From Neobacillus muris (GTDB lineage: Bacteria > Bacillota > Bacilli > Bacillales > Cytobacillaceae): a stretch of DNA of 64,000 nucleotides. The stretch is from NCBI RefSeq assembly GCF_943193175.1, contig NZ_CALPDF010000024.1, positions 1 to 64,000 on the forward strand, read 5' to 3'. The notes under the pieces are model-generated. The model did no database searches. It was given only the letters and a program-made list of their open reading frames with translations, and was not told the DNA's origin. Below are positions 16,883-26,611 of this stretch, one piece after another (within the stretch, counting starts at the first letter, position 1; every line of letters begins with the position of its first letter). The position numbers and the translations under genes were made by a program.

Positions 16883-16909
16883 GTATTACTTATTACAAGT
16901 ACATTGTAA
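16883..16909. promoter_or_regulatory. Candidate PadR operator region
   Basis: GTATTACTTATTAC (16883-16896, identical to 15971-15984) overlaps an inverted repeat TTACAA-GTACA-TTGTAA (16893-16909). Both lie about 85-110 bp upstream of the padR start. Function is inferred from repetition and position. Confidence 0.5.
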
Positions 16910-17322
16910 CACTGAGTAGATGAGGGTGTCAATAAACTTTCATAAAAATAGGCAGATGATTCATCGGTAAATATCTCTTATTCGTGAGGATTTGTTAGAT
17001 AAGGAATGAGAATATCTCCCATATTAGTTCTAAGTATGTGTAAAAAAATTCATAACTATATGATTCGTTAGGGGATAGGAATAGAGCTTACTATTCAAAT
17101 TTGAAAAAAAACTTTGGTAGACTTTATAACATGCTAATAGACTTTATATGTAAATCTTCCTAAAATAAGAACATAATTAAGTAAGGACTTGGTAAAATAG
17201 CTGAATTATTGTAAAATGTTGGTAACCACATCGAATAGTGCTTTAAAAATTCTCAATATTCTAATTATTAAATGAATCAAAAGTCAGTCAATAGGATAAA
17301 CGAAAATAGAGGGGATTGATTT
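16910..17322. other. AT-rich gene-free region
   Basis: No gene larger than a few codons is supported. It presumably carries divergent promoters for the padR operon and for the downstream small ORF or peptidase. Confidence 0.5.
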
Positions 17323-17415
17323 ATGTTTAAAAGTGTTAACAGTATTCATTTAACATTTAACAGTAGAATGATGGCGGGAAGCAGTTATTTTAATCAAAAT
17401 CAGGATGTTGTGTGA
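17323..17415 (+). CDS. Candidate small ORF, 30 residues
   Basis: ATG at 17323 follows GAGGGG by 8 nt and the frame runs 30 codons to TGA at 17415. The peptide has an SIHLTFNS stretch and an AGSSYFNQNQD tail, is rich in Ser/Asn, and has no membrane helix. It ends 40 bp before the peptidase start. It could be a leader peptide or a small spore or coat-type protein. No family is recognised. Confidence 0.45.
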   Translation: MFKSVNSIHLTFNSRMMAGSSYFNQNQDVV

Positions 17416-17455
17416 GTAAAAGAGGATGATAAAAATTGAAAAGGGGATAATTTTT

Positions 17456-19204
17456 ATGACAATGGATGTTAGAGACATGACAAGTCCAGAACAGTTAATG
17501 GGCCATATTCAACATATTGCCCAATGGGTCCGGTTATCTGGTTCGCCGGAGGAGTCCAAAGGCTTTGATTATATAGAGGAAAAATTGACAGAGTGGAAAA
17601 TCAGCTATAAACGAATCACCCATCCAGCATATATTAGCTTGCCTGGAAAGGCATCTGTAACCATTAAAATGCAGGGCATAGAAATGCCTATAGAATGTAT
17701 CACACATGCCATGGGTGCCAATACACCTAAAGAAGGAATAGCGGGATCATTGGTTTATGTTGGGAAAGGGATGCCTGATGATTATAAACATTTTCCTCAA
17801 GGGGCAATTGCTTTAGTTGAGGGTTTAGCGACTCCATTAAGTACGCTGAATGCTGGAAAAGCGAACGCAGCAGGCGTTGTTTTTATTAATGGCAGTGAAT
17901 TTCACGAGATGATTGTATCCCCAGTATGGGGCTCTCCTCCTTCAGACCGCCAGCACCTATTGCCTGAGATTCCAGTTGTCTCTATTTTGGAAAAGGATGC
18001 AAGAAAAATAAAAAGTCAACTTGCTCAGCAAATACCTGTTCAAGTTACTTTGAATACAGAAGTATTAACGGAATGGAGAGAAATTCCATTATTAATCGCT
18101 GATATTGAAGGAAATCAATATCCGGAAGAAGTGGTTATGTTAGCTGGACATGTTGATTCATGGCATTATGGAGCAATGGATAACGCGAGTGCGAACGCTG
18201 TGCAGTTAGAAGCCTTACGTGTTTTTCAACAAAGAAAAGATAAGCTTGTCCGCAGTTTAAGGGTTGCCTTCTGGTCAGGGCATTCACATGGGAGATATGC
18301 CGGATCCACTTGGTATGTTGATGAGCATTGGGCAGAATTAGAGGAGGAACTAGTGGTCCAAATGTATGTAGATTCTGTTGGCGGCAAAGGGGCAACTGTT
18401 CTTTCTCAAGCCTGGGCCATGTCAGAGACGAAACCTGTTGCGATTGAGGCCTTAGCATTAGAAACGGGTGAAGTATTCGAAGGTGGACGCTTTGGACGCG
18501 GAGGAGACCAGTCTTTTTATGGTATCGGGGTTTCAGGATTGTTTATGTGTCTTTCTGAACAGCCCCCCATCACAGACCCTAAGTACATTGGTTCGAGTAA
18601 TTTACTTGGCGGGAATGGAAAAACAGGCGGGCTGGGTTCGTGGTGGCATGCAGTAGATGATACCGTCGATAAGTTAGATCCAGCTTTTCTAAATAGAGAT
18701 GCCCGGATTTATCTCTACTCATTATCTAGATATTTAGAAGAGCCAAGATTAGCTTTGGATTTTAGGGAAACAATCATGGAGCTGCGGAATCATCTCCTCC
18801 AATGGCAGAAGATAGCTCAGGACCGATTTGAACTGAGTGAGGCTGTTAAATACTGCAATCAGTTGGAGGAAGTGGTTCAGCCATTTTATCAGGCGCAAGA
18901 TCTTGAACCTACAATTTTTAATCAGATAGTGATCACTTTGGGTCGTATCTTAATTCCGCTAAATTATACAACTGGAAACAAATATGAACAAGATTTAGCG
19001 CTAAACTATCAGCCCATTCCGTCTTTAGAACCCATTCAGGATTTACTCAAGACCGAGCCAGGGAGTGATGAGGAACAGCATCTGCTTATTTTATTGAAAC
19101 GCCGATTAAACTATGTTTCTAATACATTGCGTAAAGCCAGCCAATATCTGAAGGAATTTCCTGCTGTTAAACAAATACCTGAAAGTATGGAAATGCGAAA
19201 ATAA
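17456..19204 (+). CDS. M28-family peptidase-like protein
   Basis: From ATG 17456 this is a 582-residue protein. It has an M28 zinc-peptidase fold with a PA-like inserted region (about 85-200). Zinc-ligand blocks GHVDSWHYG and MDNASANA are present, with a later YVDSVGG Asp and a WWHAVDDTVDKLD His. Where most M28 enzymes have Glu-Glu (FxGEExGLxGS), this protein reads FWSGHSHGRYAGS, so the usual catalytic Glu is missing. It has no signal peptide. The ATG at 17426 has no well-spaced ribosome-binding site. It may act on peptides by an altered mechanism or may be a binding protein. Confidence 0.75.
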   Translation: MTMDVRDMTSPEQLMGHIQHIAQWVRLSGSPEESKGFDYIEEKLTEWKISYKRITHPAYISLPGKASVTIKMQGIEMPIECITHAMGANTPKEGIAGSLVYVGKGMPDDYKHFPQGAIALVEGLATPLSTLNAGKANAAGVVFINGSEFHEMIVSPVWGSPPSDRQHLLPEIPVVSILEKDARKIKSQLAQQIPVQVTLNTEVLTEWREIPLLIADIEGNQYPEEVVMLAGHVDSWHYGAMDNASANAVQLEALRVFQQRKDKLVRSLRVAFWSGHSHGRYAGSTWYVDEHWAELEEELVVQMYVDSVGGKGATVLSQAWAMSETKPVAIEALALETGEVFEGGRFGRGGDQSFYGIGVSGLFMCLSEQPPITDPKYIGSSNLLGGNGKTGGLGSWWHAVDDTVDKLDPAFLNRDARIYLYSLSRYLEEPRLALDFRETIMELRNHLLQWQKIAQDRFELSEAVKYCNQLEEVVQPFYQAQDLEPTIFNQIVITLGRILIPLNYTTGNKYEQDLALNYQPIPSLEPIQDLLKTEPGSDEEQHLLILLKRRLNYVSNTLRKASQYLKEFPAVKQIPESMEMRK

Positions 19205-19285
19205 TAGCCAGGTGTATTGATGTTATTATCGTTCTTTATATGGAGGAAATGACTATTTAATAAACTTGCATATAGCAAAAATTAA

Positions 19286-19310
19286 GCATCCTACTGGGGT
19301 GTTTTTTTTT
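19286..19310 (+). terminator. Probable terminator after the peptidase gene
   Basis: A short CATCC/GGGTG stem is followed by eight T residues about 100 bp after the stop. Confidence 0.5.
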
Positions 19311-19431
19311 GCAACATAACCCAGTGTAATATTTGGGATTATTTCACTATGGATAGGTGGAAGTATGAAGTGGTTTAATGTTAAAGTAGTAAAAATGTTT
19401 AAGGGTTAGCATATAATCAACGCTCATAAAT

Positions 19432-19519
19432 ACTTTGAAAAGGGCAAACCTGTTGAAAAACAGGGACGCAAAACCACAGATCTAAGGCAGTGACTAGGAT
19501 GGCTGGGTTGCCGAAGGAG
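19432..19519 (+). ncRNA. Cyclic di-GMP-I (GEMM-I) riboswitch
   Basis: All key conserved pieces are present in order: AGGGCAAACC (19441-19450), a P2 stem CCTGTT/AACAGG capped by a GAAA tetraloop, GGGACGCAAAACCAC (19463-19477), a P3 arm with CTAAG and ATGG receptor parts, and GGGTTGCCGAAGG (19505-19517). The ribosome-binding site of the next gene (GAAGGAG, 19513-19519) overlaps its 3' edge, which suggests control of translation. Confidence 0.92.
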
Positions 19520-19529
19520 AAAAAGAGAA

Positions 19530-21113
19530 ATGAACAAGCAGGATGATAGGAGATTAACACTAAATAGATTCAAATACTTATTAGATTATTATGCTTTACC
19601 TCTGAAAATCACGCTTTTATATGCCGTTTTGGGCAGTATTTGGATCCTATTTTCCGATCAAGCGTTAAAGGTATGGTTTATATATAGTACCCATTTGTAT
19701 ATATCATTGGCCATTTTTAAAGGGTATTTGTATGTCATTGTATCGTCTGTCATGATATTTGCTCTTGCTTCAAGAGGCATCATTCGGGACAAAAAGCGAT
19801 CCGAGCTTGCCTTGGGTAAAAGTGAACAAGCCTTGAAAGAATCTATAAAAGAACTGGCTGATGTTCAAAGAGCGTTAGCTGAGTCTTCCATCATAGCGAT
19901 AACGGATAATAGGGGAATCATTAAATTTGTAAACGATAAATTTTGTGAAATATCTCAATACACGGAAGAAGAGCTGCTTGGAAAAGACCATCGCTTATTA
20001 AATTCAGGCTATCATTCCAAGGAATTCTTCAAAGAAATGTGGAGAACCATTGGAACAGGACAAACGTGGCGGGGGGAAATTCGAAATCAAGCCAAAGATG
20101 GCAGTTTTTATTGGGTATCCACAACCATTGTTCCTTTCCTTAATCATCAAGGAAAACCGTATCAATATGTCTCCATCCGAAATGACATAACTGAAAAAAA
20201 GCTGGCTGAAGAATCCTTGCGGAAAAGCGAGGAACGCTATCGATTCATTGCCGAAAATATGACGGATCTAGTTAGGATTGTAGATACAAAAGGAGTCGTG
20301 ACCTATGCTTCACCCTCACATGAACATGTACTAGGGTATTCTCCAAAGAGAATGGAGGGATATTCTGCCTTTAAATTGATTCACCCGGATGACATGGATC
20401 ATGTGCAAAGTCAATTCAGGAGTGGAATCATGGCAAAGGAGGACCATACGGCTGAATTCCGAATGAAACATGCGGAAGGCCATTGGGTTTGGATTGAAGC
20501 ACATGCTAAACTGGTTTTAGATGAACAAGATCATATCCTCAGCCTTCAATTTGTGGGCAGAGATATTACGGAAAGAAAAATGCTGGAAGAGAAATTGAGC
20601 AATATGGCTTTTTATGATCCATTAACAGGCAAGCCAAATCGCAGACTTTTTCAGGAAAAGTTAAAACAAGCAATAAAAGAGGCAGATCGGCATAAACGAA
20701 AATTTGCTCTTTTGTACTTTGATATGGACAATTTTAAAAAGATAAACGATACATTTGGACATGACGCAGGGGATGAATTGCTCAAGCAATTTACCGAGCG
20801 GGTCCAGAACTGCATTCGTGACATTGACACACTTGCAAGACAGGGTGGAGATGAGTTCACCGTTCTTCTATCGGAACTTCGCGAGGAACAAGAGGCTTTA
20901 ATGATTGCTGAACGTATTTTGGCCTCTATTCAGGAACCATGGACGGTTCAGCATCATACGTTTAATACAACATCAAGTATAGGAATCGCTTTTTATCCTA
21001 AAGATGGAACTACTTTTGTTGAATTGATGAAATATGCAGATGCGGCTATGTATTCGGCCAAGGATTTTGGAAGGAATAACATTAAAGTGTATACAGCAAA
21101 GGAACCAAGCTAA
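19530..21113 (+). CDS. Membrane PAS-PAS-GGDEF diguanylate cyclase
   Basis: The 527-residue protein makes c-di-GMP from two GTP. Order: two membrane helices (about 26-45 and 58-80), PAS 1 (about 110-225), PAS 2 with PAC (about 235-350) and a GGDEF domain (about 360-520). The active-site GGDEF is intact near residue 440, and an inhibitory RxxD site (RDID) stands exactly five residues before it, so product inhibition is expected. There is no EAL domain. The upstream c-di-GMP riboswitch gives a second feedback layer. The PAS domains suggest redox, light or small-ligand input. Confidence 0.93.
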   Translation: MNKQDDRRLTLNRFKYLLDYYALPLKITLLYAVLGSIWILFSDQALKVWFIYSTHLYISLAIFKGYLYVIVSSVMIFALASRGIIRDKKRSELALGKSEQALKESIKELADVQRALAESSIIAITDNRGIIKFVNDKFCEISQYTEEELLGKDHRLLNSGYHSKEFFKEMWRTIGTGQTWRGEIRNQAKDGSFYWVSTTIVPFLNHQGKPYQYVSIRNDITEKKLAEESLRKSEERYRFIAENMTDLVRIVDTKGVVTYASPSHEHVLGYSPKRMEGYSAFKLIHPDDMDHVQSQFRSGIMAKEDHTAEFRMKHAEGHWVWIEAHAKLVLDEQDHILSLQFVGRDITERKMLEEKLSNMAFYDPLTGKPNRRLFQEKLKQAIKEADRHKRKFALLYFDMDNFKKINDTFGHDAGDELLKQFTERVQNCIRDIDTLARQGGDEFTVLLSELREEQEALMIAERILASIQEPWTVQHHTFNTTSSIGIAFYPKDGTTFVELMKYADAAMYSAKDFGRNNIKVYTAKEPS

Positions 21114-21134
21114 TTCTTGATTGGTTCCTTTTTT
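21101..21134 (+). terminator. Terminator overlapping the cyclase stop
   Basis: GGAACCAA and TTGGTTCC form an 8-bp perfect stem followed by TTTTTT. The left arm lies in the last codons of the cyclase gene. Confidence 0.85.
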
Positions 21135-21160
21135 ATGTTGTTATGTTAGTAAAATTAATT

Positions 21161-22513
21161 CTAGAAAAAGGTACTCCAAAGTAAATAGGCATTTAATACG
21201 ACAATAACCGATGTCACGAACCAAGCGAGCCATTTTATCCAGGTTTTATTGACAAATATACCCATCTTGCTTTTGTCGCTAGTGAACATGACAAGTGGAA
21301 TCACGGCAAATGACAATTGAAGGGAGAGGATGACCTGGCTAAGAATCAGTAATTCACCGGTTCCTTTTTCACCGTAAATTAACGTGACTGTCACTGCAGG
21401 GATGATTGCGATCAATCTGGTAATCAACCGTCTTAACCAAGGCTTTAATCGAATATTTAAGAACCCTTCCATGACAATTTGGCCAGCCAGGGTGCCTGTT
21501 AAAGTCGAGTTCTGGCCCGAAGCCAGCAAGGCAACCCCGAATAAGATTCCCGCGATTCCCGAACCGAGCATCGGATCTAACAAATGATAGGCATCTTGAA
21601 TTTCTGCCACATCTGTATGTCCGGTCTTATGAAAGGCTGCGGCAGACAGGATCAGGATGGCAGCATTCACAAATAGGGCCAGCATTAAGGCAACGGTGGA
21701 ATCGATGGTGGCGTACTTAATCGCCGAACGTTTACCCTCTAATGTGTCATCGTATTTTCTTGTTTGGACGATCGAAGAGTGCAGATACAGATTATGAGGC
21801 ATGACGGTTGCTCCCAAAATCCCTAAGGCAATATAAAGCATATTTGGATTCGTCACGATCGTGCTGCTTGGGATAAAACCGGATACGATTCCGCTAATTT
21901 CAGGCTTTGACAAGATGAGTTCAAAGCCAAAACATACCGCGATCGTGGCAATCAAGGCAATGACAAATGACTCGATATAACGGAACCCCTTATTTTGTAA
22001 AAGCAAAACAAGCAGTATATCAAAGGCCGTAAGACAAACGCCATACACAAGCGGGATACCAAACAATAAGTTTAAGGCAATGGCTGCGCCGATGATTTCT
22101 GCTAAATCACATGCCGCAATCGCTAACTCACATAAGATCCACAGTACAAACGAAACGGGTTTGCTAAAATGATCCCGGCAGGCCTGAGCTAAATCCCGTC
22201 CTGACACAATCCCCAATTTAGCTGATAAAGATTGTAAAAGAATCGCCATTAGGTTTGAGATTAGTATGACTGAAAGTAACGTGTAACCATAGGCTGATCC
22301 TCCGGCAATCGAGGTTGCCCAGTTTCCTGGATCCATATAGCCCACTGCTACCAAATACCCTGGACCGATAAATCCTAATAATTTTCGAAAAAAGCTGCCC
22401 GTTTTTTTGATGGGAATGGATTTATGAACCTCTTGTAAACTTGGATTTGGATTTTCCTTTTTCCAAGAATGCTTCAAATCCCCCAAATTAGAAGCTGTTT
22501 CATTTGTGCTCAT
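21161..22513 (-). CDS. mntH: Nramp-type Mn2+/H+ symporter MntH
   Basis: The 450-residue transporter has 11-12 helices. The metal-binding DPGNW motif ([19 protein letters not shown]) is in helix 1 and the [10 protein letters not shown] motif in helix 6, both diagnostic of Nramp proteins. It imports manganese. ATG at 22513 has GGGAGG 9 nt upstream, whereas ATG 22522 touches the ribosome-binding site. A candidate MntR box lies 59 bp before the start, so repression by Mn-bound MntR is expected. Confidence 0.93.
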   Translation of the reverse strand: MSTNETASNLGDLKHSWKKENPNPSLQEVHKSIPIKKTGSFFRKLLGFIGPGYLVAVGYMDPGNWATSIAGGSAYGYTLLSVILISNLMAILLQSLSAKLGIVSGRDLAQACRDHFSKPVSFVLWILCELAIAACDLAEIIGAAIALNLLFGIPLVYGVCLTAFDILLVLLLQNKGFRYIESFVIALIATIAVCFGFELILSKPEISGIVSGFIPSSTIVTNPNMLYIALGILGATVMPHNLYLHSSIVQTRKYDDTLEGKRSAIKYATIDSTVALMLALFVNAAILILSAAAFHKTGHTDVAEIQDAYHLLDPMLGSGIAGILFGVALLASGQNSTLTGTLAGQIVMEGFLNIRLKPWLRRLITRLIAIIPAVTVTLIYGEKGTGELLILSQVILSLQLSFAVIPLVMFTSDKSKMGIFVNKTWIKWLAWFVTSVIVVLNAYLLWSTFF

Positions 22514-22571
22514 TTTTTTCATCCTCCCTTTTTATTGAAGTGAACAATTTATTTTTCCTGTAGGTATAAAT

Positions 22572-22586
22572 TTTGCATTAAGGAAA
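22572..22586. promoter_or_regulatory. Candidate MntR box
   Basis: TTTGCATTAAGGAAA resembles the manganese-responsive operators before Bacillus mntH genes, and its position upstream of mntH fits. Confidence 0.6.
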
Positions 22587-22782
22587 CTTTTAGATAAAAA
22601 AATAAAGAGTACAATTTGATGTAAATGGGCTTCCAATATTTTGAGAATGGATCGCCCCTTCCTCACTAATAATTCCCAATCGTTTAATTTAATTATATTG
22701 TACTCCTTTAAAAAGTTTCCTTCAACCAAAAAAAATTCCTAAATAAAAAATATTGTCCCCTATAAAACATACATTAAATTAA

Positions 22783-22812
22783 TTGACATTGATAATCATT
22801 ATCATCTACTAT
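22783..22812 (+). promoter_or_regulatory. Fur-controlled promoter of the AraC-type regulator
   Basis: TTGACA (22783-22788) and TACTAT (22807-22812) are 18 bp apart. The spacer contains a perfect 7-1-7 Fur box, TGATAATCATTATCA (22790-22804). Iron should shut off this promoter. Confidence 0.85.
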
Positions 22813-22860
22813 CAAATCAACTAATAAATGACAAACGTTATCATTTAAGGGGTGGAGCAG

Positions 22861-24501
22861 ATGAATCCTATCCAATGGATCCAGAAAGGAGAACCAGATG
22901 TTCAGTGGGATGACCTAGTCATTAGACTGCGCAATATTGAAACAATGACAGGAAATAGCGGTTGGCGGAGTGAACAGCAATTCACGGCCTCCCATGTATT
23001 AATCGTGGTGATCAATGGTCAAGGGCGTCTATCCCTTGACCGCTTTGAGTGCCGTTTGAGAGAGGCTGGGGTCTATTTGTGCCCGCCTAATGAAACGTTT
23101 GAGGCAGCGGCTGATCACTCGGAGGATTTGAAACTGCTGCTGCTTCGGTTTGAGGTATATCAAGACAAAGAGCAGAGAAATCAAGATATAAAATCCAATG
23201 ATAAAATGCAGTGGCTGGCTTTGAAAGGGGAAATCCCAATTCAGCCCTCTGAATCTCTAGTTTCAATGTGCATGGAGCTTTGTGGGTATTGGCAAAGTCC
23301 TTACGGGTTGGAGCGTTTTCGAAGTCAGGCCATCTTCCAGGAATTGATTTATCGGATCTTGAAAAACCGTATCCATCGTCTAGATGCACAGCAAACGTCA
23401 CTTGAAAGTGCAAAAGAGTATTTGGAAAACCATTATAACGAGAATTTGACGATATTACAGCTTGCCCATATAGCCCAGATCAGCCCGAAGTATTTTGTCG
23501 ATCTTTTCAAGAAAACGTATGGGACAAGTGCAATTGATTATTTGACCGAGCTGCGGATAAAACGGGCCAAACAGTTAATGTCCCAGGCTCATCTCCGGCT
23601 TCGGGACATTGCCTCTCAGGTCGGTTATCAAGATGAATTTTATTTTAGCCGAAAATTTAAGAAGCGGGTTGGAATTTCACCCTCGATGTATATGAAAAAG
23701 CGCCGGCGTAAGGTTGCTGCCTATCGGCCCAGTGATATAGGGCAATTGCTTGCACTAAACATCATTCCATATGCAGCGCCTCTCCATCCCAAATGGACTC
23801 CCTTCTATTACAACAGGTACCGGGATGACATTGAGGTCCATCTAAGTGCCTACCGGCGAAACTTACATTGGGAGTCTAATATTGAAACAATCCGTAAAGC
23901 CCAGCCAGATATCATTATTTGTACGGACCCCATCAGCGATGGGGAGAAAGAGCGGCTTGAGAGGATGCCGTCGCTGTTGTATGCCCCGGAGAGCGCAAAG
24001 GATTGGCGGGAGCAATTAGTGAGAATCGCTGAATTTTTAGGAGAAAGACCAGAAGCGATGCAATTCCTGCAAAGCTATCAAGAGAAAGTAAAGTTAACTC
24101 GTGAACAATTAAACAGAAGGATGAAGGGTGCACGGATTCTTTTGTTAAGAATCCATAAACATAATCTTTATATACATTGCAGCCGGAGCATAGTAGAGGT
24201 TTTGTATCATGATCTGCAGCTCTCTTCCGCCTATCCGCAGGCAGCTAAAGAGCCGATTTCCATTGGGCAATTGGCAGAAGTGGATGCGGACTGCCTTCTC
24301 ATCCTGGTCTGCCAGGAGCCAGACACGTTAGCTTATTGGAGAGGATTGCAGCAATCCTTCGAATGGCAGGAATTAAGGGCCGTTCAATCCGGTCAGGTTC
24401 ATTTGCTTTCTTCTGACCCCTGGCTGGAGTATTCCGCCTCTGCCCATGACCGAATTTTAACGGAAACCCTAAGGCTGTTTTCAGGAGATGATCCATCTTA
24501 A
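22861..24501 (+). CDS. AraC regulator fused to a siderophore-binding domain (Btr-like)
   Basis: The 546-residue protein has an N-terminal cupin-like part (1-170), an AraC double helix-turn-helix (about 180-285; LTILQLAHIAQISPKYFVDLFKKTYG, LRDIASQVGYQDEFYFSRKFKK) and a C-terminal periplasmic-binding-protein-like domain (about 290-540). This is the layout of Bacillus Btr (YbbB), which activates feuABC when it binds bacillibactin. It is followed directly by the matching importer. ATG 22861 is 8 nt after AAGGGG; GTG 22852 is less likely. It should be repressed by Fur and should activate the importer when the siderophore is in the cell. Confidence 0.9.
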   Translation: MNPIQWIQKGEPDVQWDDLVIRLRNIETMTGNSGWRSEQQFTASHVLIVVINGQGRLSLDRFECRLREAGVYLCPPNETFEAAADHSEDLKLLLLRFEVYQDKEQRNQDIKSNDKMQWLALKGEIPIQPSESLVSMCMELCGYWQSPYGLERFRSQAIFQELIYRILKNRIHRLDAQQTSLESAKEYLENHYNENLTILQLAHIAQISPKYFVDLFKKTYGTSAIDYLTELRIKRAKQLMSQAHLRLRDIASQVGYQDEFYFSRKFKKRVGISPSMYMKKRRRKVAAYRPSDIGQLLALNIIPYAAPLHPKWTPFYYNRYRDDIEVHLSAYRRNLHWESNIETIRKAQPDIIICTDPISDGEKERLERMPSLLYAPESAKDWREQLVRIAEFLGERPEAMQFLQSYQEKVKLTREQLNRRMKGARILLLRIHKHNLYIHCSRSIVEVLYHDLQLSSAYPQAAKEPISIGQLAEVDADCLLILVCQEPDTLAYWRGLQQSFEWQELRAVQSGQVHLLSSDPWLEYSASAHDRILTETLRLFSGDDPS

Positions 24502-24547
24502 TTTCTGGAAATTGTCCATGGACGGAAAAATGATGATGGACTATCAT

Positions 24548-24562
24548 TGAGAATGATTATCG
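24548..24562 (+). promoter_or_regulatory. Fur box before the siderophore importer
   Basis: TGAGAATGATTATCG matches the 7-1-7 Fur consensus at 13 of 15 positions and lies 41 bp before the binding-protein ATG. Btr-like activator sites may overlap it. Confidence 0.7.
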
Positions 24563-24602
24563 ATATCATTTAATGAGGGTTGAGAAGAGAGAGGGGTTAG
24601 CA

Positions 24603-25583
24603 ATGAAAAAGAAATTATTTATGTTCGGGATGACCGCTGTTTGCATGATTGGGCTTACAGCATGCAATACATCAGAAAAGACGGCTGCAAAACCGTCAGA
24701 AAAAACAGCAGAAACGAAGCAGAATAGCGAAACAACAAAACCGGTCAATCAGACCATCACCTATTTAAACAAAGAGTACACCATCCCTAATAAGGTCACA
24801 AAAATTGCCGCCGCCAGCTTAGAAGCGATGGAGGATGCTGCCATCTTAGGAGTTAAACCAGCAGGAGCCATTACTATTGGGGGAAAGCTGCCTGAATACG
24901 TGGCCGATGATCTACAAGGCGCTGAATCAATTGGGGAGAAGACCCAGCCAAATTTTGAGACGCTGTTAACCTTAAAACCAGATGTCATATTAGGGACGGA
25001 TAAATTCCAGCCGGATGTAGCGGAGCAGTTAAAGAAAATAGCTCCGATGTTTCCAATTTCCCATATCTCAACAGATTGGAAAGAAAATTTGAAATTACTT
25101 GCTGAGCTGACCGGTAAACAATCGAAAGCTGATAACATAATCAAGCAATATGAAGAAACCGTGAAAAAAGTGAAGGACCAAGCAGGAGAGGATTTAAAGG
25201 ATAAAAAAGCAGTTATTGTCAGAATCAGAGGCGGCAGCCTGTTTCTGTATCCGCAGGATGTGTATCTGAACCCTGTTCTTTACGCTGATCTGGGAATGAC
25301 AGTACCTGAAGAAATCAAGGCAGTTAAAGCACAAGAAGCCATCTCATTAGAAAAATTTGCAGAAATGAATCCTGATTATATCTATTTACAATTTGAAGAA
25401 AGTGAAAACGCCGATAAACCGAAGGCATTAGAAGAACTGGAAAGCAATCCGATTTGGAATAGTATTCAAGCAGTAAAAAATAAACAGGTGTTTGTCAATG
25501 CCATTGATCCTATGTATCAGGGGGGAACGGCTTTGAGTAAAACCACTTTCCTGAAAGCAGTAGAGAAAACATTATTGAAATAA
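24603..25583 (+). CDS. Iron-siderophore ABC importer, binding lipoprotein
   Basis: The 326-residue lipoprotein has lipobox LTAC (Cys near residue 21), a Thr/Lys/Glu linker and a class III helical-backbone binding domain (PF01497 type). It is FeuA-like in context: it follows a Btr-like regulator and is followed by two FecCD permeases. A catecholate siderophore such as bacillibactin is the likely ligand. The ATG at 24603 is preceded by GAGAGGGG. Confidence 0.9.
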   Translation: MKKKLFMFGMTAVCMIGLTACNTSEKTAAKPSEKTAETKQNSETTKPVNQTITYLNKEYTIPNKVTKIAAASLEAMEDAAILGVKPAGAITIGGKLPEYVADDLQGAESIGEKTQPNFETLLTLKPDVILGTDKFQPDVAEQLKKIAPMFPISHISTDWKENLKLLAELTGKQSKADNIIKQYEETVKKVKDQAGEDLKDKKAVIVRIRGGSLFLYPQDVYLNPVLYADLGMTVPEEIKAVKAQEAISLEKFAEMNPDYIYLQFEESENADKPKALEELESNPIWNSIQAVKNKQVFVNAIDPMYQGGTALSKTTFLKAVEKTLLK

Positions 25584-25603
25584 GCTAAGGTGTTTTGAAG
25601 GAT

Positions 25604-26611
25604 ATGAAGAAAATACATTGGGCCTCCATCCTTGTTTTGGGTATAGGGCCGCTTCTTATGATTATCACCATTTTTGTATCGATTTTATATGGAGCAAAAA
25701 ATGTCGACTTAGTTACGATTTGGAATGCCCTTTTTCACTATGACTCCGAAAATGTCACCCATGTGATTGTCATGACATCACGACTGCCCCGAGTGTTAGG
25801 TGCCCTGCTGGTCGGAGCTTTCCTTGCCTTATCAGGAGCAGTGATGCAGGGGATAACCAGAAATTATCTAGCCTCTCCTTCGATCATGGGGGTTACGGAT
25901 GGCTCCGTCTTGGTTATTACACTATGCATGGTGTTGATTCCAAATTTATCCTCCATTTCGATGATTCTACTCTCGATGCTGGGTTCTTTATTAGGGGCAG
26001 GTCTTGTATATGGATTCGGCTCGCTGATTCGAAACGGATTATCGCCTGTACGATTAGCGATTATTGGTACAATCATTGGCACCTTTCTAAGCAGTGTTTC
26101 TGCTGCCATTGCGTCCTTTTTTCAGGTGTCTCAAAATATTAGCTTTTGGTATAATGCACGGCTGCACCAAATCGATCCGGCGATGCTGAAGCTTTCCATC
26201 CCATTTGGGCTCTTGGGTATTATTCTTGCCCTGCTGATTGCAAAATCAATTACCGTCCTTTCGCTAGGGGAAGAGGTTTCGATTAATCTAGGGCAGCGGA
26301 CAAGACTTGTGAAAGCCGCGGCCGTTTTGACTGTCGTGATGCTAACCGGTACCGCAGTAGCCATCGTCGGAAAGATTGGCTTCGTTGGTTTGATCATTCC
26401 TCATATTACACGGTTTTTAATCGGTATCGATTATAAATGGATCATCCCCTGTGGGGGTGTGTTAGGGGCTGTATTTCTTGGACTATGTGATGTCATCAGC
26501 AGGGGAATCAACGATCCCTTTGAGACCCCTATTGGCGTTGTGACTTCTTTGATCGGTGTTCCTTTCTTCCTTTACTTAATTCGAATGAAAGGAGGAAGGA
26601 AAGATGCATAG
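25604..26611 (+). CDS. Iron-siderophore permease 1 (FecCD family)
   Basis: This 335-residue membrane subunit has about nine helices. It shows the FecCD signatures LPRVLGALLVGAFLALSGAVMQGITRN near the N-terminus and GKIGFVGLIIPHITRFLIG near residue 265. It pairs with the next permease in the importer. It starts 20 bp after the binding-protein stop; a TTG at 25595 is an alternative start. It overlaps the following gene by 8 bp. Confidence 0.92.
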   Translation: MKKIHWASILVLGIGPLLMIITIFVSILYGAKNVDLVTIWNALFHYDSENVTHVIVMTSRLPRVLGALLVGAFLALSGAVMQGITRNYLASPSIMGVTDGSVLVITLCMVLIPNLSSISMILLSMLGSLLGAGLVYGFGSLIRNGLSPVRLAIIGTIIGTFLSSVSAAIASFFQVSQNISFWYNARLHQIDPAMLKLSIPFGLLGIILALLIAKSITVLSLGEEVSINLGQRTRLVKAAAVLTVVMLTGTAVAIVGKIGFVGLIIPHITRFLIGIDYKWIIPCGGVLGAVFLGLCDVISRGINDPFETPIGVVTSLIGVPFFLYLIRMKGGRKDA

